From Collinsella tanakaei YIT 12063 (GTDB taxonomy: Bacteria; Actinomycetota; Coriobacteriia; Coriobacteriales; Coriobacteriaceae), in NCBI RefSeq assembly GCF_000225705.1, contig NZ_JH126471.1, positions 1 to 53,268 on the forward strand: a stretch of DNA of 53,268 nucleotides. The letters run 5' to 3'. The notes under the pieces were generated by a model. That model saw nothing but the letters and a program-made list of their open reading frames with translations. It ran no database searches and was not told the origin of the DNA. A program made the translations under genes and the position numbers. How positions within the stretch are numbered: position 1 is the stretch's first letter; each line of letters begins with the position of its first letter. This document shows positions 33,480-41,341 of the stretch, piece by piece.

Positions 33480-34277
33480 GTGGACGATATATCGGAAGGC
33501 GGCATGTCCTATCCGGGGCGCGTGGCGGTGTTTGCGGGAACCACGGAGGGCCGCCGTCTGGTGGAGCATCTTTCAGCGTGCGGTGTTGGCACCATAGCGT
33601 TTGTCGCCACCTCGTACGGTGCCTCGCTTATCTCCGGTCTTCCGCACGTGAGCGTTCGCGAGGGTCGTCTTGATGCCGGCCAGATGACCCATGCCCTTGC
33701 GGGCTGCTCGTGCGCGGTGGATGCGACGCATCCGTTTGCCCGGCAGGCGCATGCGTCTGTTCGCGAGGCCGCGGAGAGGGCCGGCGTGGGGTATGTTCGC
33801 TTGGCGCGTCCGGCGGCCCCAAAGCATAAGGGGGCGCGCTACGTCGCCGACGTGGCCGCAGCGGCGGACGTTGTGGCGTCCGGTGAGGGGGCCGTGCTGT
33901 TGGCGACCGGCAGCAAGGAGCTCGCGGCGTTTGCGGGCCGCGATGGGTTGGTGGAGCGCCTGTACCCGCGCGTTCTGCCCGATGAAGAGGTGATCGCCCA
34001 GGTGCGCGCCCTAGGGGTGCCGCGTTCCCACATCATCGCGATGCAGGGCCCGTTTTCGCGTGAATTCAACATAGCCATGCTGCGCCAGATTGGGGCGGCG
34101 TGGCTTGTCACCAAAGAATCCGGCGCCGTCGGGGGCCAGGACGATAAGATCGAGGCGGCGCTTGAGGCGGGCGCGGTTCCCGTGGTGATCGAGCGTCCGC
34201 TGGAACCCGAGGATGCCCGCGACTTTGAGCAGGTGTGCCTGCAGCTTACCGGCGCGGTGCCGCAACCGATTCAATAA
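33480..34277 (+). CDS. cbiJ: Cobalt-precorrin-6A reductase
   Basis: It reduces the macrocycle of cobalt-precorrin-6A using a nicotinamide nucleotide. The 265 residues show VAVFAGTTEGRRLVEHLS, CAVDATHPFARQAH, LLATGSKELAAF, VPRSHIIAMQGPFSREFNIAML and WLVTKESGAVGGQDDKIEAA, all typical of CbiJ/CobK. The GTG at 33480 has GGGAGGGG just upstream; an ATG eight codons later is an alternative. It is the last gene of the cobalamin operon. Its 3' end overlaps the convergent phosphatase gene by 32 bases. Confidence 0.94.
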   Translation: MDDISEGGMSYPGRVAVFAGTTEGRRLVEHLSACGVGTIAFVATSYGASLISGLPHVSVREGRLDAGQMTHALAGCSCAVDATHPFARQAHASVREAAERAGVGYVRLARPAAPKHKGARYVADVAAAADVVASGEGAVLLATGSKELAAFAGRDGLVERLYPRVLPDEEVIAQVRALGVPRSHIIAMQGPFSREFNIAMLRQIGAAWLVTKESGAVGGQDDKIEAALEAGAVPVVIERPLEPEDARDFEQVCLQLTGAVPQPIQ

Positions 34278-34854
34278 GGGCGAGGCTGCGGTCGGTTTGG
34301 CTGTAGGAGAGAACGAGGATGCACCCGTTCTCGATGGCGAGGGGCGCCTCGCCGCCTGGCTCGAGCGCTTCGAGCAGGTGGCTCATGACGGTGCCGTGCG
34401 ACACGGCGAGCACGTTTCCCGACGCCTTGTCCATAACGCCAAGGAGCCCTCCCAGCGCGCGGAGCTGCACTTCCCGCCCCGTCTCGCCACCAAAGCGGGC
34501 AGCGCCGTCTTTTGGCGTCCAGGGGTCGAAGGGAAGCGATGCCAGCGGGACGCCCTGGCATGTTCCATAGTTCATCTCTGCCAGGCAGGGTTCTATGCGC
34601 GCGGGCACGCCCTTGAGAGCGGGGAGCGCTTCGCGGATGATTTCCAGCGTGGTTTGGGCGCGACCCTGCGGTGAGGAGAGCATCAGCGCGGGCAGCACGT
34701 TGCGTGCGCGCAGGGCCGCCGCGACATCGAGCGCCTGCTGACGCCCGCGCCGCGTGAGCGGCGAGTCGAGCGCGCCCTGCAAAACGCCGCGAGCGTTCGA
34801 TTGGGTCTCGCCGTGGCGGACCAGGTATAAGAGCCGTTGCTTCGTCGATGCCAT
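34246..34854 (-). CDS. Histidine phosphatase family protein
   Basis: A 202-residue phosphoglycerate-mutase-like phosphatase: catalytic RHG in LYLVRHGETQSNARG, LSSPQGRAQTTLEII, the Glu in LAEMNYGTCQGVPL, and the second His in VLAVSHGTVMSHLLEAL. The substrate is not evident. Being next to the cobalamin operon it could be a second alpha-ribazole phosphatase, but it points the other way and sits in front of rRNA-methylation and acetyltransferase genes, so a general role is equally likely. The ATG abuts the rlmA-like gene end by ~9 bases. Confidence 0.88.
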   Translation of the reverse strand: MASTKQRLLYLVRHGETQSNARGVLQGALDSPLTRRGRQQALDVAAALRARNVLPALMLSSPQGRAQTTLEIIREALPALKGVPARIEPCLAEMNYGTCQGVPLASLPFDPWTPKDGAARFGGETGREVQLRALGGLLGVMDKASGNVLAVSHGTVMSHLLEALEPGGEAPLAIENGCILVLSYSQTDRSLALIESVAAPRR

Positions 34855-34863
34855 GGGTCTTGT

Positions 34864-35706
34864 CTATGTCCGCGCGATAAGTATCTCGGCGTCGACGGTG
34901 ATGCTGTCAAGGGCGCTTGCGTCCAGGCTGTCCTCGTCAATATTGAAGGCGACGGGGCTCATCTTGATAAGGTCGGTCGCTTCAAGGGGCGCCACCGGGG
35001 TGGTCTGCGTCACGCGGATGCGCTCTGCCAGCCCAAACGATCGCTCCATGTGCTCTGCCACGCCGTGGTCGTCAAACGTTTTGCGGGCAAGGTGTTCTTG
35101 GACGAGTTCTCGCAGCTCGCGCATGTGATTGGCGGCGGGAACCACCTTGATCAGCCAGCCGCCCGGTTTGAGCACGCGCGAGAATTCGGCGTAGTTGGCG
35201 GGTGTGAAGACGTTGACTATGACGTCTACCGCGTGGTCTGCCAAGGGGATGGAGGCTAGGTCCGCTACAATCCAACGCTCTTCGCCTCCGCCTCGAGCCG
35301 CGCATTGTATTCCGTCTTTTGCAAGGTCAAGGCCTATGGTGAGCGAGTGGCAGGCTGCTTGGACGGCTTTGGTGTAGGCGCCTTCGCCGCAGCCTGCGTC
35401 AACCACCGTGCCCGCGCCGTCAACGTTGTCGAGCGCGCGGCGGACCTGCAGGCAAACCTGGTCCATAAGATCGCGGTAGTGCCCGGCCTGGAATATGCGT
35501 TGCCTGGCTTCAAAGAACGCGCGGTCATATCCCTTAAGGGCGGGTACGCGGTCCAGCAAGGTAAGGTACCCCTTTGCCGCCACGGGGTAGGAGTGCCCCT
35601 GGGCGCACGCAACGTCGGTCTGGCGGGCGCGCATGGGCTCGCCGCAATGCGGGCAGCGCAAGAGGCGGGCGATGTCGAGGTGCTTTTGGATGCCGGGCCG
35701 CGCCAT
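34864..35706 (-). CDS. 23S rRNA (guanine) methyltransferase, RlmA type
   Basis: A 280-residue class I SAM methyltransferase with an N-terminal zinc finger: LLRCPHCGEPM and ACAQGHSYPVAAKGYLTLL, the hallmark of RlmA enzymes that modify G745/G748 in helix 35 of 23S rRNA. The SAM site is VVDAGCGEGAYTKAVQ, with NVFTPANYAEFSRVLKPGG later. ATG 35706 (MARPGIQKHLD) matches the family start; an in-frame start 99 bases earlier overlaps the GNAT gene. Which guanine is methylated cannot be decided from the sequence. Confidence 0.88.
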   Translation of the reverse strand: MARPGIQKHLDIARLLRCPHCGEPMRARQTDVACAQGHSYPVAAKGYLTLLDRVPALKGYDRAFFEARQRIFQAGHYRDLMDQVCLQVRRALDNVDGAGTVVDAGCGEGAYTKAVQAACHSLTIGLDLAKDGIQCAARGGGEERWIVADLASIPLADHAVDVIVNVFTPANYAEFSRVLKPGGWLIKVVPAANHMRELRELVQEHLARKTFDDHGVAEHMERSFGLAERIRVTQTTPVAPLEATDLIKMSPVAFNIDEDSLDASALDSITVDAEILIART

Positions 35707-35708
35707 GG

Positions 35709-36248
35709 TTAGGACAGCACTTTCTCGTAGGCGATGCGCGTTGGGTCGGCTTCGTGCTCGTAGGGCAGGGTGATGACGCCGCACTCGGTATAGCCCCGTT
35801 TGCACGCGAGGCCGCGCATGCGGACGTTTGCGCGGTGCGTGTCGATGCGCACGCTCGCGGCGCCCTGCTCGCGCGCCATGGTCTCGACGGCGTCGAACAG
35901 GGCGCTCATAACGCCCCTGCGCGCGGCCGCGGCGGAGACGGCGCAGCGGTGGATGGTGGCGTACGTCGCTGCGCCGCTTGTCGATTGGGTGAGCCAGGCG
36001 CCGTCGATAACGTCGTAGGTGGGCTCGCCATCCATGGTGAAGGCGAGGGTGCCCAGCACGGCCCCCTCATCGTCCACCGCCACGTAGCCGCGTCCGTGCT
36101 CGATATCGTCCTCGACGTCGATGCGGTTGGGATATTCGCCCTGCCACTGGGGAATGTCCATCTGGGCGAGCGCGCGGCGCCCGTCGTCCAGCACGGCCTC
36201 GGCGGCGAGCACGTCGTCGTGCGTGGTTTTGCGGACGATGATCTCCAT
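35709..36248 (-). CDS. GNAT-family N-acetyltransferase
   Basis: A 179-residue single-domain GNAT protein. Supporting segments: IVRKTTHDDVLAAEAVLDDG at the start, GYVAVDDEGAVLGTLAF (strands 2-4), RRGVMSALFDAVETMAREQG (the acetyl-CoA pyrophosphate loop region, here AAARRGV in place of RxxGxG) and ACKRGYTECGV. The acceptor is unknown. ATG 36248 is chosen because AAAGGA lies 9 bases upstream; the earlier ATG includes that ribosome site. It probably heads a short unit with the RlmA-like and phosphatase genes. Confidence 0.85.
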   Translation of the reverse strand: MEIIVRKTTHDDVLAAEAVLDDGRRALAQMDIPQWQGEYPNRIDVEDDIEHGRGYVAVDDEGAVLGTLAFTMDGEPTYDVIDGAWLTQSTSGAATYATIHRCAVSAAAARRGVMSALFDAVETMAREQGAASVRIDTHRANVRMRGLACKRGYTECGVITLPYEHEADPTRIAYEKVLS

Positions 36249-36306
36249 GCGATTCGATCCTTTCAAGATGGGCTTCCTCGGCTTGCAGGCGTAAGGGTGA
36301 AACGTT

Positions 36307-38463
36307 CTAGTACTGGCTCTCGTGCTTCTGGAAGAAGTCGAAGCGGGGTGGCAGCTCCTTGATGCGGTGGCTACCGGGTTCCTCGTCCAAAAGCGCGAAG
36401 AGCTCGTCGCAGGTCATAAAGATGTTGTCCCAGGAGAAGAAGACCTTGGGGTCGATGGCGAAGTGCTCGCAGATAAGGTCGCAGCCCGCCGGCACGATGC
36501 CGTGCATAAGGACGGTAACGGCGCGTAGCTGGTGGAAGGCGTCGATGAGCGCCTGGGCCATCGCGTCGTCGTCGCCTTGGTTCTTAGCCGCCTTGCTCGC
36601 GTCGCTCCAGCGCTTGTTGGCTGCGCGCAGCAGCTCGTCGCAGACAAGCTGGGCGTGGTGGAACTCGAATGTGTACATGGCCTGCTCAAACGCCAGGATC
36701 GCCTGCTCGGTTTCCGCGAGCACCTCTGCGCCGGGGGCGCCGGCCGGAATGCATCCGGTGCGATAGGCGGCCTCGTCGCCATCCTTTTGCGCCACGCCGT
36801 AGAAGCAGGAACGGGCCAGGCGGTTGAAAACGCCGGTGAGCAGGGCGCCCTCCTTCAAGGCAGGATCGATCACGCGCTTGTCATCGCGAGCAAGAATGGG
36901 GTTGCCATCTTTGTCCTTGCCGGTCTCGCGGGTGTCGAAGGCCTTTGGAGAAAAGCTGACGGGCTTTTCGCCCAGACCAAGGGACAGCCAGTGGGAGCGC
37001 AGCTGCTCGGGCGTGTAATGCTCAAGCATCTCGTGTGCCAGCGGCGGGGGAGTCTGGGAGCTGGAGCTCGCTTTTTTGCCCATGTACAGGATGTGGTAGT
37101 TGGCGGCCACGCAGGATTGCTGCATGTTCCAATCAAGCGCCTTCCACATGCCGGACTGCGCCACGCAGTAGAAGTAGATGTTGTCCTGGCCGATGAACTG
37201 GTAGACGCGGGCGTCCTCGCTGGCCCACCAGTCGCGCCAGTCAAGGGTGGAGTGCGTATAGGCGGGTTCGTCCATAATCATGGGAGGAACCTCGTCCATA
37301 AGCTGGGCGTCGGACAGCGCGGACGCGGGCAGCGTGGCGGGGTCGACGCCCGCGGCCTCGAGCTTGGCGGCATCGCGCGCCAGGACGGTGCGGCTAAAGC
37401 TGATGGGTGCCCACAGGCTTTCCGGCCATACCCAGCAGGTGAGGTCGGTGCAGCCGCAATCGTTGGGAACGGGCACGCCCCACTCGACGTTGCCGGTGAT
37501 ACGGAAGGGCACCAGCGCCTTGCCGGAGCGGAAGCGCACGCCGCCGCGGTTCAGCACCTCGTGAGCCTCGTCGCGCTCGCGCCAGCTGGGGAACGCCACG
37601 GTAAAGGAGCTCTTGTTGCCCTCCGGCTCGATGACGGTGTGCGCGGGGAGCTCGCCTTCGATGGCGTCGAACGCTTCGCGGAACTTGTTTTGGATATAGA
37701 GCTGCGCGGGGTTGAGCCACTCCTCCATGGTCTTGGAGACCACGGAGCGCACGGTGGGGTCGGCCTCGATCTGCTTGGTGTAGTCCTTCAGGTAGTCGAG
37801 GTACGCCGGCAGATCGAAGTAGAGGTTGTCGACGGGCACCAGCTCGGGCGTCTCGCCGGTAAGCGCGCTCTTGGGGGCGATGAGCTCTTCCGGCTCAAAC
37901 TGATGGCCCAGGTCGCATTCGTCCGCATATGCCTTCTCGGACTTGCAGCCCTGGATGGGGCAGTGGCCCAGTACCTGGCGGCCGTTGAGGAACTGGCCCG
38001 CCTTTGGATCGTAGAACTGCTTGGTGGAGCGCTTCTCAAGGGCGCCCTTTTCATGAAGGCGGCGAATGATCTCGCTGGTCACGCGCTCGTGGATGTGCAC
38101 GGCGGGTTCAAGGGCGCTGCCGGCGTACAGGTCGCAGGACACGCCAAAGCTCGCCAGGTCGGTTTCCTGGCTATCGTGGTTCTCGCGCACGTAGTCCGAG
38201 ATATGCTTTTTGTAGCCGTCTGCCTCGCGACGCTTGCGGAAGCCCTCCATGATGGGGGAGCCGTAGCAGTCCGTGCCGGAGACGAAGATGACGTTCTCTC
38301 GGCCCAGGCGGTCGCGCAGGAAGCGGGCATAGAAATCCGCGGGGACAAAGACGCCGCCCACGTGGCCAAAGTGAAGGCCCTTGTTGCCGTAGGGCATGCC
38401 GGCGGTGACGATGGCGCGGCGCGGCCAGCTGGGTCGCTGGTCGCGGCTAAGTTCATGTGCCAT
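36307..38463 (-). CDS. Methionyl-tRNA synthetase-like class I tRNA ligase
   Basis: A 718-residue class I aminoacyl-tRNA synthetase of the MetG group: AGMPYGNKGLHFGHVGG (HIGH as HFGH, ~31), VIFVSGTDCYGSPI, a zinc-knuckle region LGHCPIQGCKSEKAYADECD and QFIGQDNIYFYC. The KMSKS position (~460) reads YMGKKASSSSQTPPP, which is divergent. It lacks a C-terminal EMAP/tRNA-binding domain and has a long helical anticodon part. It may be the cell's MetRS or a second, specialised ligase; another metG elsewhere cannot be excluded. AAAGGAG lies 7 bases before ATG 38463, so I prefer it to the ATG nine codons upstream. Confidence 0.85.
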   Translation of the reverse strand: MAHELSRDQRPSWPRRAIVTAGMPYGNKGLHFGHVGGVFVPADFYARFLRDRLGRENVIFVSGTDCYGSPIMEGFRKRREADGYKKHISDYVRENHDSQETDLASFGVSCDLYAGSALEPAVHIHERVTSEIIRRLHEKGALEKRSTKQFYDPKAGQFLNGRQVLGHCPIQGCKSEKAYADECDLGHQFEPEELIAPKSALTGETPELVPVDNLYFDLPAYLDYLKDYTKQIEADPTVRSVVSKTMEEWLNPAQLYIQNKFREAFDAIEGELPAHTVIEPEGNKSSFTVAFPSWRERDEAHEVLNRGGVRFRSGKALVPFRITGNVEWGVPVPNDCGCTDLTCWVWPESLWAPISFSRTVLARDAAKLEAAGVDPATLPASALSDAQLMDEVPPMIMDEPAYTHSTLDWRDWWASEDARVYQFIGQDNIYFYCVAQSGMWKALDWNMQQSCVAANYHILYMGKKASSSSQTPPPLAHEMLEHYTPEQLRSHWLSLGLGEKPVSFSPKAFDTRETGKDKDGNPILARDDKRVIDPALKEGALLTGVFNRLARSCFYGVAQKDGDEAAYRTGCIPAGAPGAEVLAETEQAILAFEQAMYTFEFHHAQLVCDELLRAANKRWSDASKAAKNQGDDDAMAQALIDAFHQLRAVTVLMHGIVPAGCDLICEHFAIDPKVFFSWDNIFMTCDELFALLDEEPGSHRIKELPPRFDFFQKHESQY

Positions 38464-38582
38464 GAACGGCTCCTTTGCAAGAACGCTCATCGCCCGCGTC
38501 CCGCCTGCGCGGGGCTGTGGGCGATTGGTTGGTTTGTTGTACGTAACCCAACATTATCTCATATGCGCGGGGGCAAGTTGGT

Positions 38583-39260
38583 ATGCTTGGTCGTATGAAG
38601 AAGATTGATGACATATACACCTTTGAAGACGGCGCGTTCCACGAGAAAATGCTTCGTATCTCGTTTAGCGCGCTGGTCGCCGGGGTCTTGGCGGCGCTCG
38701 CTTGGCTTGCGTACTCGCTCATCTTCATCCGTCATTCCCCCGCGTTCGAGTTCGAGTGGATGATCCCCGGGTTGGGCGAGGGCGGCTCGCCCGCGCGCTG
38801 CGCCGCATGGCTGCTGGCGCTTGTCGCGGGCTGCCTGCTGCCGCTACCGGTGCACGAGCTGGTCCACGGGGTGCTGTTCAAGCTGTTCGCTCCCGCGGGC
38901 TCGCATGTGACGTTTGGGGCCAATTGGCGGGCGGGCATGATCTATGCGTGCGCCGAGGGCGTGGTCTATACGCGCCGCCAGTACCTGGTCATCGCGCTGG
39001 CGCCGGCGATTGCGGTCACGGCAGCGCTCATCGTTTTGGGCATCGCGCTGCGCTGGCCGCTGTGGACCATCGTTGTGGCGACGGTGCACCTATGCGGCTG
39101 CGCGGGCGATATCGCGTACGTCGACATCATTCGGCGCAACCCTCTTATCACCCATTGCGAGGACACCTCCTTTGGTGCGAGCTTCTACGGCGAGGGCCGG
39201 GATGACGAGGGCGCGTGCGGCGAGCGCTCGGGCGGCGACGATCTGGATGACAGGGAGTAG
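38583..39260 (+). CDS. DUF3267-type membrane zinc metalloprotease-like protein
   Basis: A 225-residue membrane protein with about four helices and a HExxH motif in LPVHELVHGVLFKLF (~95). GCAGDIAYVDIIRRNP near residue 180 matches the DUF3267 pattern. The zinc-binding motif suggests an intramembrane or membrane-bound peptidase; the substrate is unknown. The acidic C-terminal tail is probably cytoplasmic. ATG at 38595 (MKKIDDIYTFE) is an alternative start. queH begins 2 bases after the stop, so the two genes are probably co-transcribed. Confidence 0.78.
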   Translation: MLGRMKKIDDIYTFEDGAFHEKMLRISFSALVAGVLAALAWLAYSLIFIRHSPAFEFEWMIPGLGEGGSPARCAAWLLALVAGCLLPLPVHELVHGVLFKLFAPAGSHVTFGANWRAGMIYACAEGVVYTRRQYLVIALAPAIAVTAALIVLGIALRWPLWTIVVATVHLCGCAGDIAYVDIIRRNPLITHCEDTSFGASFYGEGRDDEGACGERSGGDDLDDRE

Positions 39261-39262
39261 AC

Positions 39263-39850
39263 GTGGCGAAGAGTATTCCATTGCTGCTGCACGCTTGCTG
39301 CGCCCCGTGCTCGCTCGAGCCGGTGCGCCTGCTTTTGGAGGAGGGCTTCGATCCCCATATCTGCTGGACCAACCCCAACATCCAGCCTATGGACGAGCAC
39401 GATCGCCGCTTGGGCGAGCTGCGCCGCTGGTGCGCCGCCACGGGTATCGAGCTTATAGAGGCGGACGAGGATTTCGAGCGGTGGGAGCGCGGCGTCGCCC
39501 CCATAGGCGCGCGGGATCGCGAGCGCCGCTGCCGAGCCTGCTACGCCATGCGCCTAGCCCGCGCGTGCGACGTCGCCGTCGAGCGGGGTTTTCAGCATGT
39601 GGGCACCACGCTGGCGGTCTCGCCCTACCAGCTGTTCGACACGTGCAACAGCGTGCTCGAGCAGCTGTGCCTATCGCACGGCTTGACGCCTGTTATCAGG
39701 GATTTTCGTCCTTGGTATCCAGAAGCTACGCGCCGCTCCCGCGAGCTGGGGATGTATAGGCAGAACTACTGCGGCTGCCGGTTCTCCGCCGCTGAGGCGG
39801 CGCTGGACCGCGCGCGTTTGCGCGACGAGCGCCGCGCCCGTAAGGGATAG
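39263..39850 (+). CDS. queH: Epoxyqueuosine reductase QueH
   Basis: The last step of queuosine synthesis: reduction of epoxyqueuosine in tRNA by the iron-sulfur enzyme QueH, the non-cobalamin alternative to QueG. The 195 residues carry the cysteine sets expected: LLLHACCAPCS, the RRCRACYAMRL pair, and YCGCRFS near the C terminus, with TTLAVSPYQLFD. The GTG start has AGGGAG upstream. queA follows 160 bases later and tgt is ~4.9 kb downstream, so three queuosine genes share this neighbourhood. Confidence 0.93.
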   Translation: MAKSIPLLLHACCAPCSLEPVRLLLEEGFDPHICWTNPNIQPMDEHDRRLGELRRWCAATGIELIEADEDFERWERGVAPIGARDRERRCRACYAMRLARACDVAVERGFQHVGTTLAVSPYQLFDTCNSVLEQLCLSHGLTPVIRDFRPWYPEATRRSRELGMYRQNYCGCRFSAAEAALDRARLRDERRARKG

Positions 39851-40010
39851 CGTTCCCGCTTGCCTTGCGCCCGCGCGGCCCCGCTCGGACGATGATTGAT
39901 TGCTGTAAGCGTTTTCGCAGGCCTGTACCCGCGTGTTTGAGGGCGCTATCATAAGACGCCGTCGGCGGTGCCCAAGCGCCGCCAAAGCGATTGAGAGATG
40001 GAGGGCGCGC
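39851..40010 (+). other. queH-queA intergenic region
   Basis: 160 bases with no gene that I can support. TATCAT (about 39947) could be a -10 element for queA, without a good -35. GGCGG...CCGCC (about 39962-39983) can form a hairpin but lacks a U-tract. I looked for a preQ1 aptamer core and did not see one. Confidence 0.4.
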
Positions 40011-41189
40011 ATGCGCACCGATGACTTTGATTACGACCTTCCCGACGAGCTGATCGCCCAGGCTCCGGCAGAACCCCGCGACATGTGTCGCATGCTGGTG
40101 CTCCATCGTGAGGACGGCTCTGTGGAGCATAAGGTTTTTCGCGACATCATCGATTATCTTGAGCCCGGCGACGTGCTGGTGGCAAACCAGACTCGCGTCA
40201 TGCCCGCCCGCTTGATAGGGCGCAAGCCCACGGGCGGCGCTGCCGAGACGCTGCTGCTGCGTCGTCGCGAGGACGTCGATCCCATGGGGCATGTGTGGGA
40301 ATGCCTGGTGAACCCGGGCAAGCGCCTAAAGCCCGGCGCCGTGGTTGAATATCGTGCGGGCGGCGCCCATGCTCCGCAGAATTCACCGGTGGTGCTCCGC
40401 GCCACGGTCGAGGATTTTGTGGACGATAGCCGAGGCGGCCGTTTGGTTCGCTTCGAGCCGTGCGGCGAGAATGCCGCTGGCGTCCCGCGCACCCTGGACG
40501 AGGCGATTCACGCTGCCGGCCATGTGCCCCTGCCACCCTATATCACCCAATACGAGGGCGATCCCGAGAAGTATCAGACGGTCTACGCCATGAAGGAGGA
40601 GCATTCCGCTGCGGCCCCCACCGCAGGCCTGCACTTTACCCCCGAGCTGATCGAGCGCATCGAGGAAAAGGGCGTGAAGTTCGTGACCGTGGAGCTGGAG
40701 GTGGGCATCGACACCTTCCGTTTGGTTGAGGAGGACGACCCCACCCAGCATGTCATGCATACCGAGCGATATCATGTGCCGGCAGAGGCGGTTGATGCGG
40801 TGCGAGCCGCTAAAGCCGCCGGCCACCGCGTGATCGCCGTGGGCACCACCGCCGTTCGCTCGCTCGAAAGCGCCTGGGAGGCGGATGCCCCCGCGGCGGA
40901 CCCGGCGGTCGTCGCTCGCCGCTTTGAGGATGCCCCCGATTCCGCCGCCGTGAGCGGTCGCGGGGATATCGTCGCGCGCGAGAACGCCACCACCAACCTC
41001 TACCTCATGCCCGGCTCCACCTTCCATGTGGTCGACGCCATGATCACCAACTTCCACGTGCCGCGCTCCACGCTGATGATGCTGGTCTCCGCGTTTGCCA
41101 CTCGCGACCAGATCATGGCCGCCTACCAGGCCGCCGTCGAGGAGCGGTATCGCTTCTTCAGTTTCGGCGACGCGATGTTCATCGAGTAG
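40011..41189 (+). CDS. queA: S-adenosylmethionine:tRNA ribosyltransferase-isomerase
   Basis: QueA transfers the ribosyl part of SAM to preQ1 in tRNA, giving epoxyqueuosine. The 392 residues show the start DFDYDLPDELIAQ, DVLVANQTRVMPARLIG, PLPPYI, HSAAAPTAGLHFT, VTVELEVGIDTFRLV and TNFHVPRSTLMMLVSAFA. It is ~40 residues longer than E. coli QueA, with an insert near residues 290-330 (around PAADPAVVARRFEDAPDS). The ATG has GGAGGG upstream; an in-frame start 78 bases earlier is rejected. A bidirectional terminator follows. Confidence 0.96.
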   Translation: MRTDDFDYDLPDELIAQAPAEPRDMCRMLVLHREDGSVEHKVFRDIIDYLEPGDVLVANQTRVMPARLIGRKPTGGAAETLLLRRREDVDPMGHVWECLVNPGKRLKPGAVVEYRAGGAHAPQNSPVVLRATVEDFVDDSRGGRLVRFEPCGENAAGVPRTLDEAIHAAGHVPLPPYITQYEGDPEKYQTVYAMKEEHSAAAPTAGLHFTPELIERIEEKGVKFVTVELEVGIDTFRLVEEDDPTQHVMHTERYHVPAEAVDAVRAAKAAGHRVIAVGTTAVRSLESAWEADAPAADPAVVARRFEDAPDSAAVSGRGDIVARENATTNLYLMPGSTFHVVDAMITNFHVPRSTLMMLVSAFATRDQIMAAYQAAVEERYRFFSFGDAMFIE

Positions 41190-41257
41190 CCGCACGGCTC
41201 CTCGCGCAAGACGCCGACGTCTTAAGCCGGCGGTCATGCAATTTGACGAGACACGAT

Positions 41258-41304
41258 AAAAGGACGCCTTTCCATGGCCGAGGCCCGTGGAAAGGGTCCT
41301 TTTT
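41258..41304. terminator. Bidirectional terminator between queA and the radical-SAM gene
   Basis: AAAAGGAC-G-CCTTTCCA pairs with TGGAAAGG-GTCCTTTT, giving an almost continuous 16-bp stem. T-tracts lie on both strands (TTTTTG on plus, TTTTATC on minus). It serves the convergent queA and radical-SAM genes. Confidence 0.9.
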
Positions 41305-41341
41305 GCGGTTTCAAATGGGTGTTGTCGCGCCCCCGGCCATC

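Noticed and set aside
34246-34277. Frameshift or misassembly at the cbiJ/phosphatase overlap
   Set aside because: Both proteins end normally; a 32-base convergent overlap needs no error to explain it.
36532-38598. A 688-codon open frame on the plus strand antisense to the MetG-like gene
   Set aside because: It mirrors the metG-like gene almost exactly. The minus-strand frame has clear class I synthetase motifs and a good ribosome site; the long antisense frame is an effect of high GC3 codon use.
39851-40010. preQ1 riboswitch before queA
   Set aside because: The short preQ1-I core (AGGUUC...CUAC...AAAAAACUA type) is absent, and the A-rich tail it needs does not occur in this GC-rich spacer.
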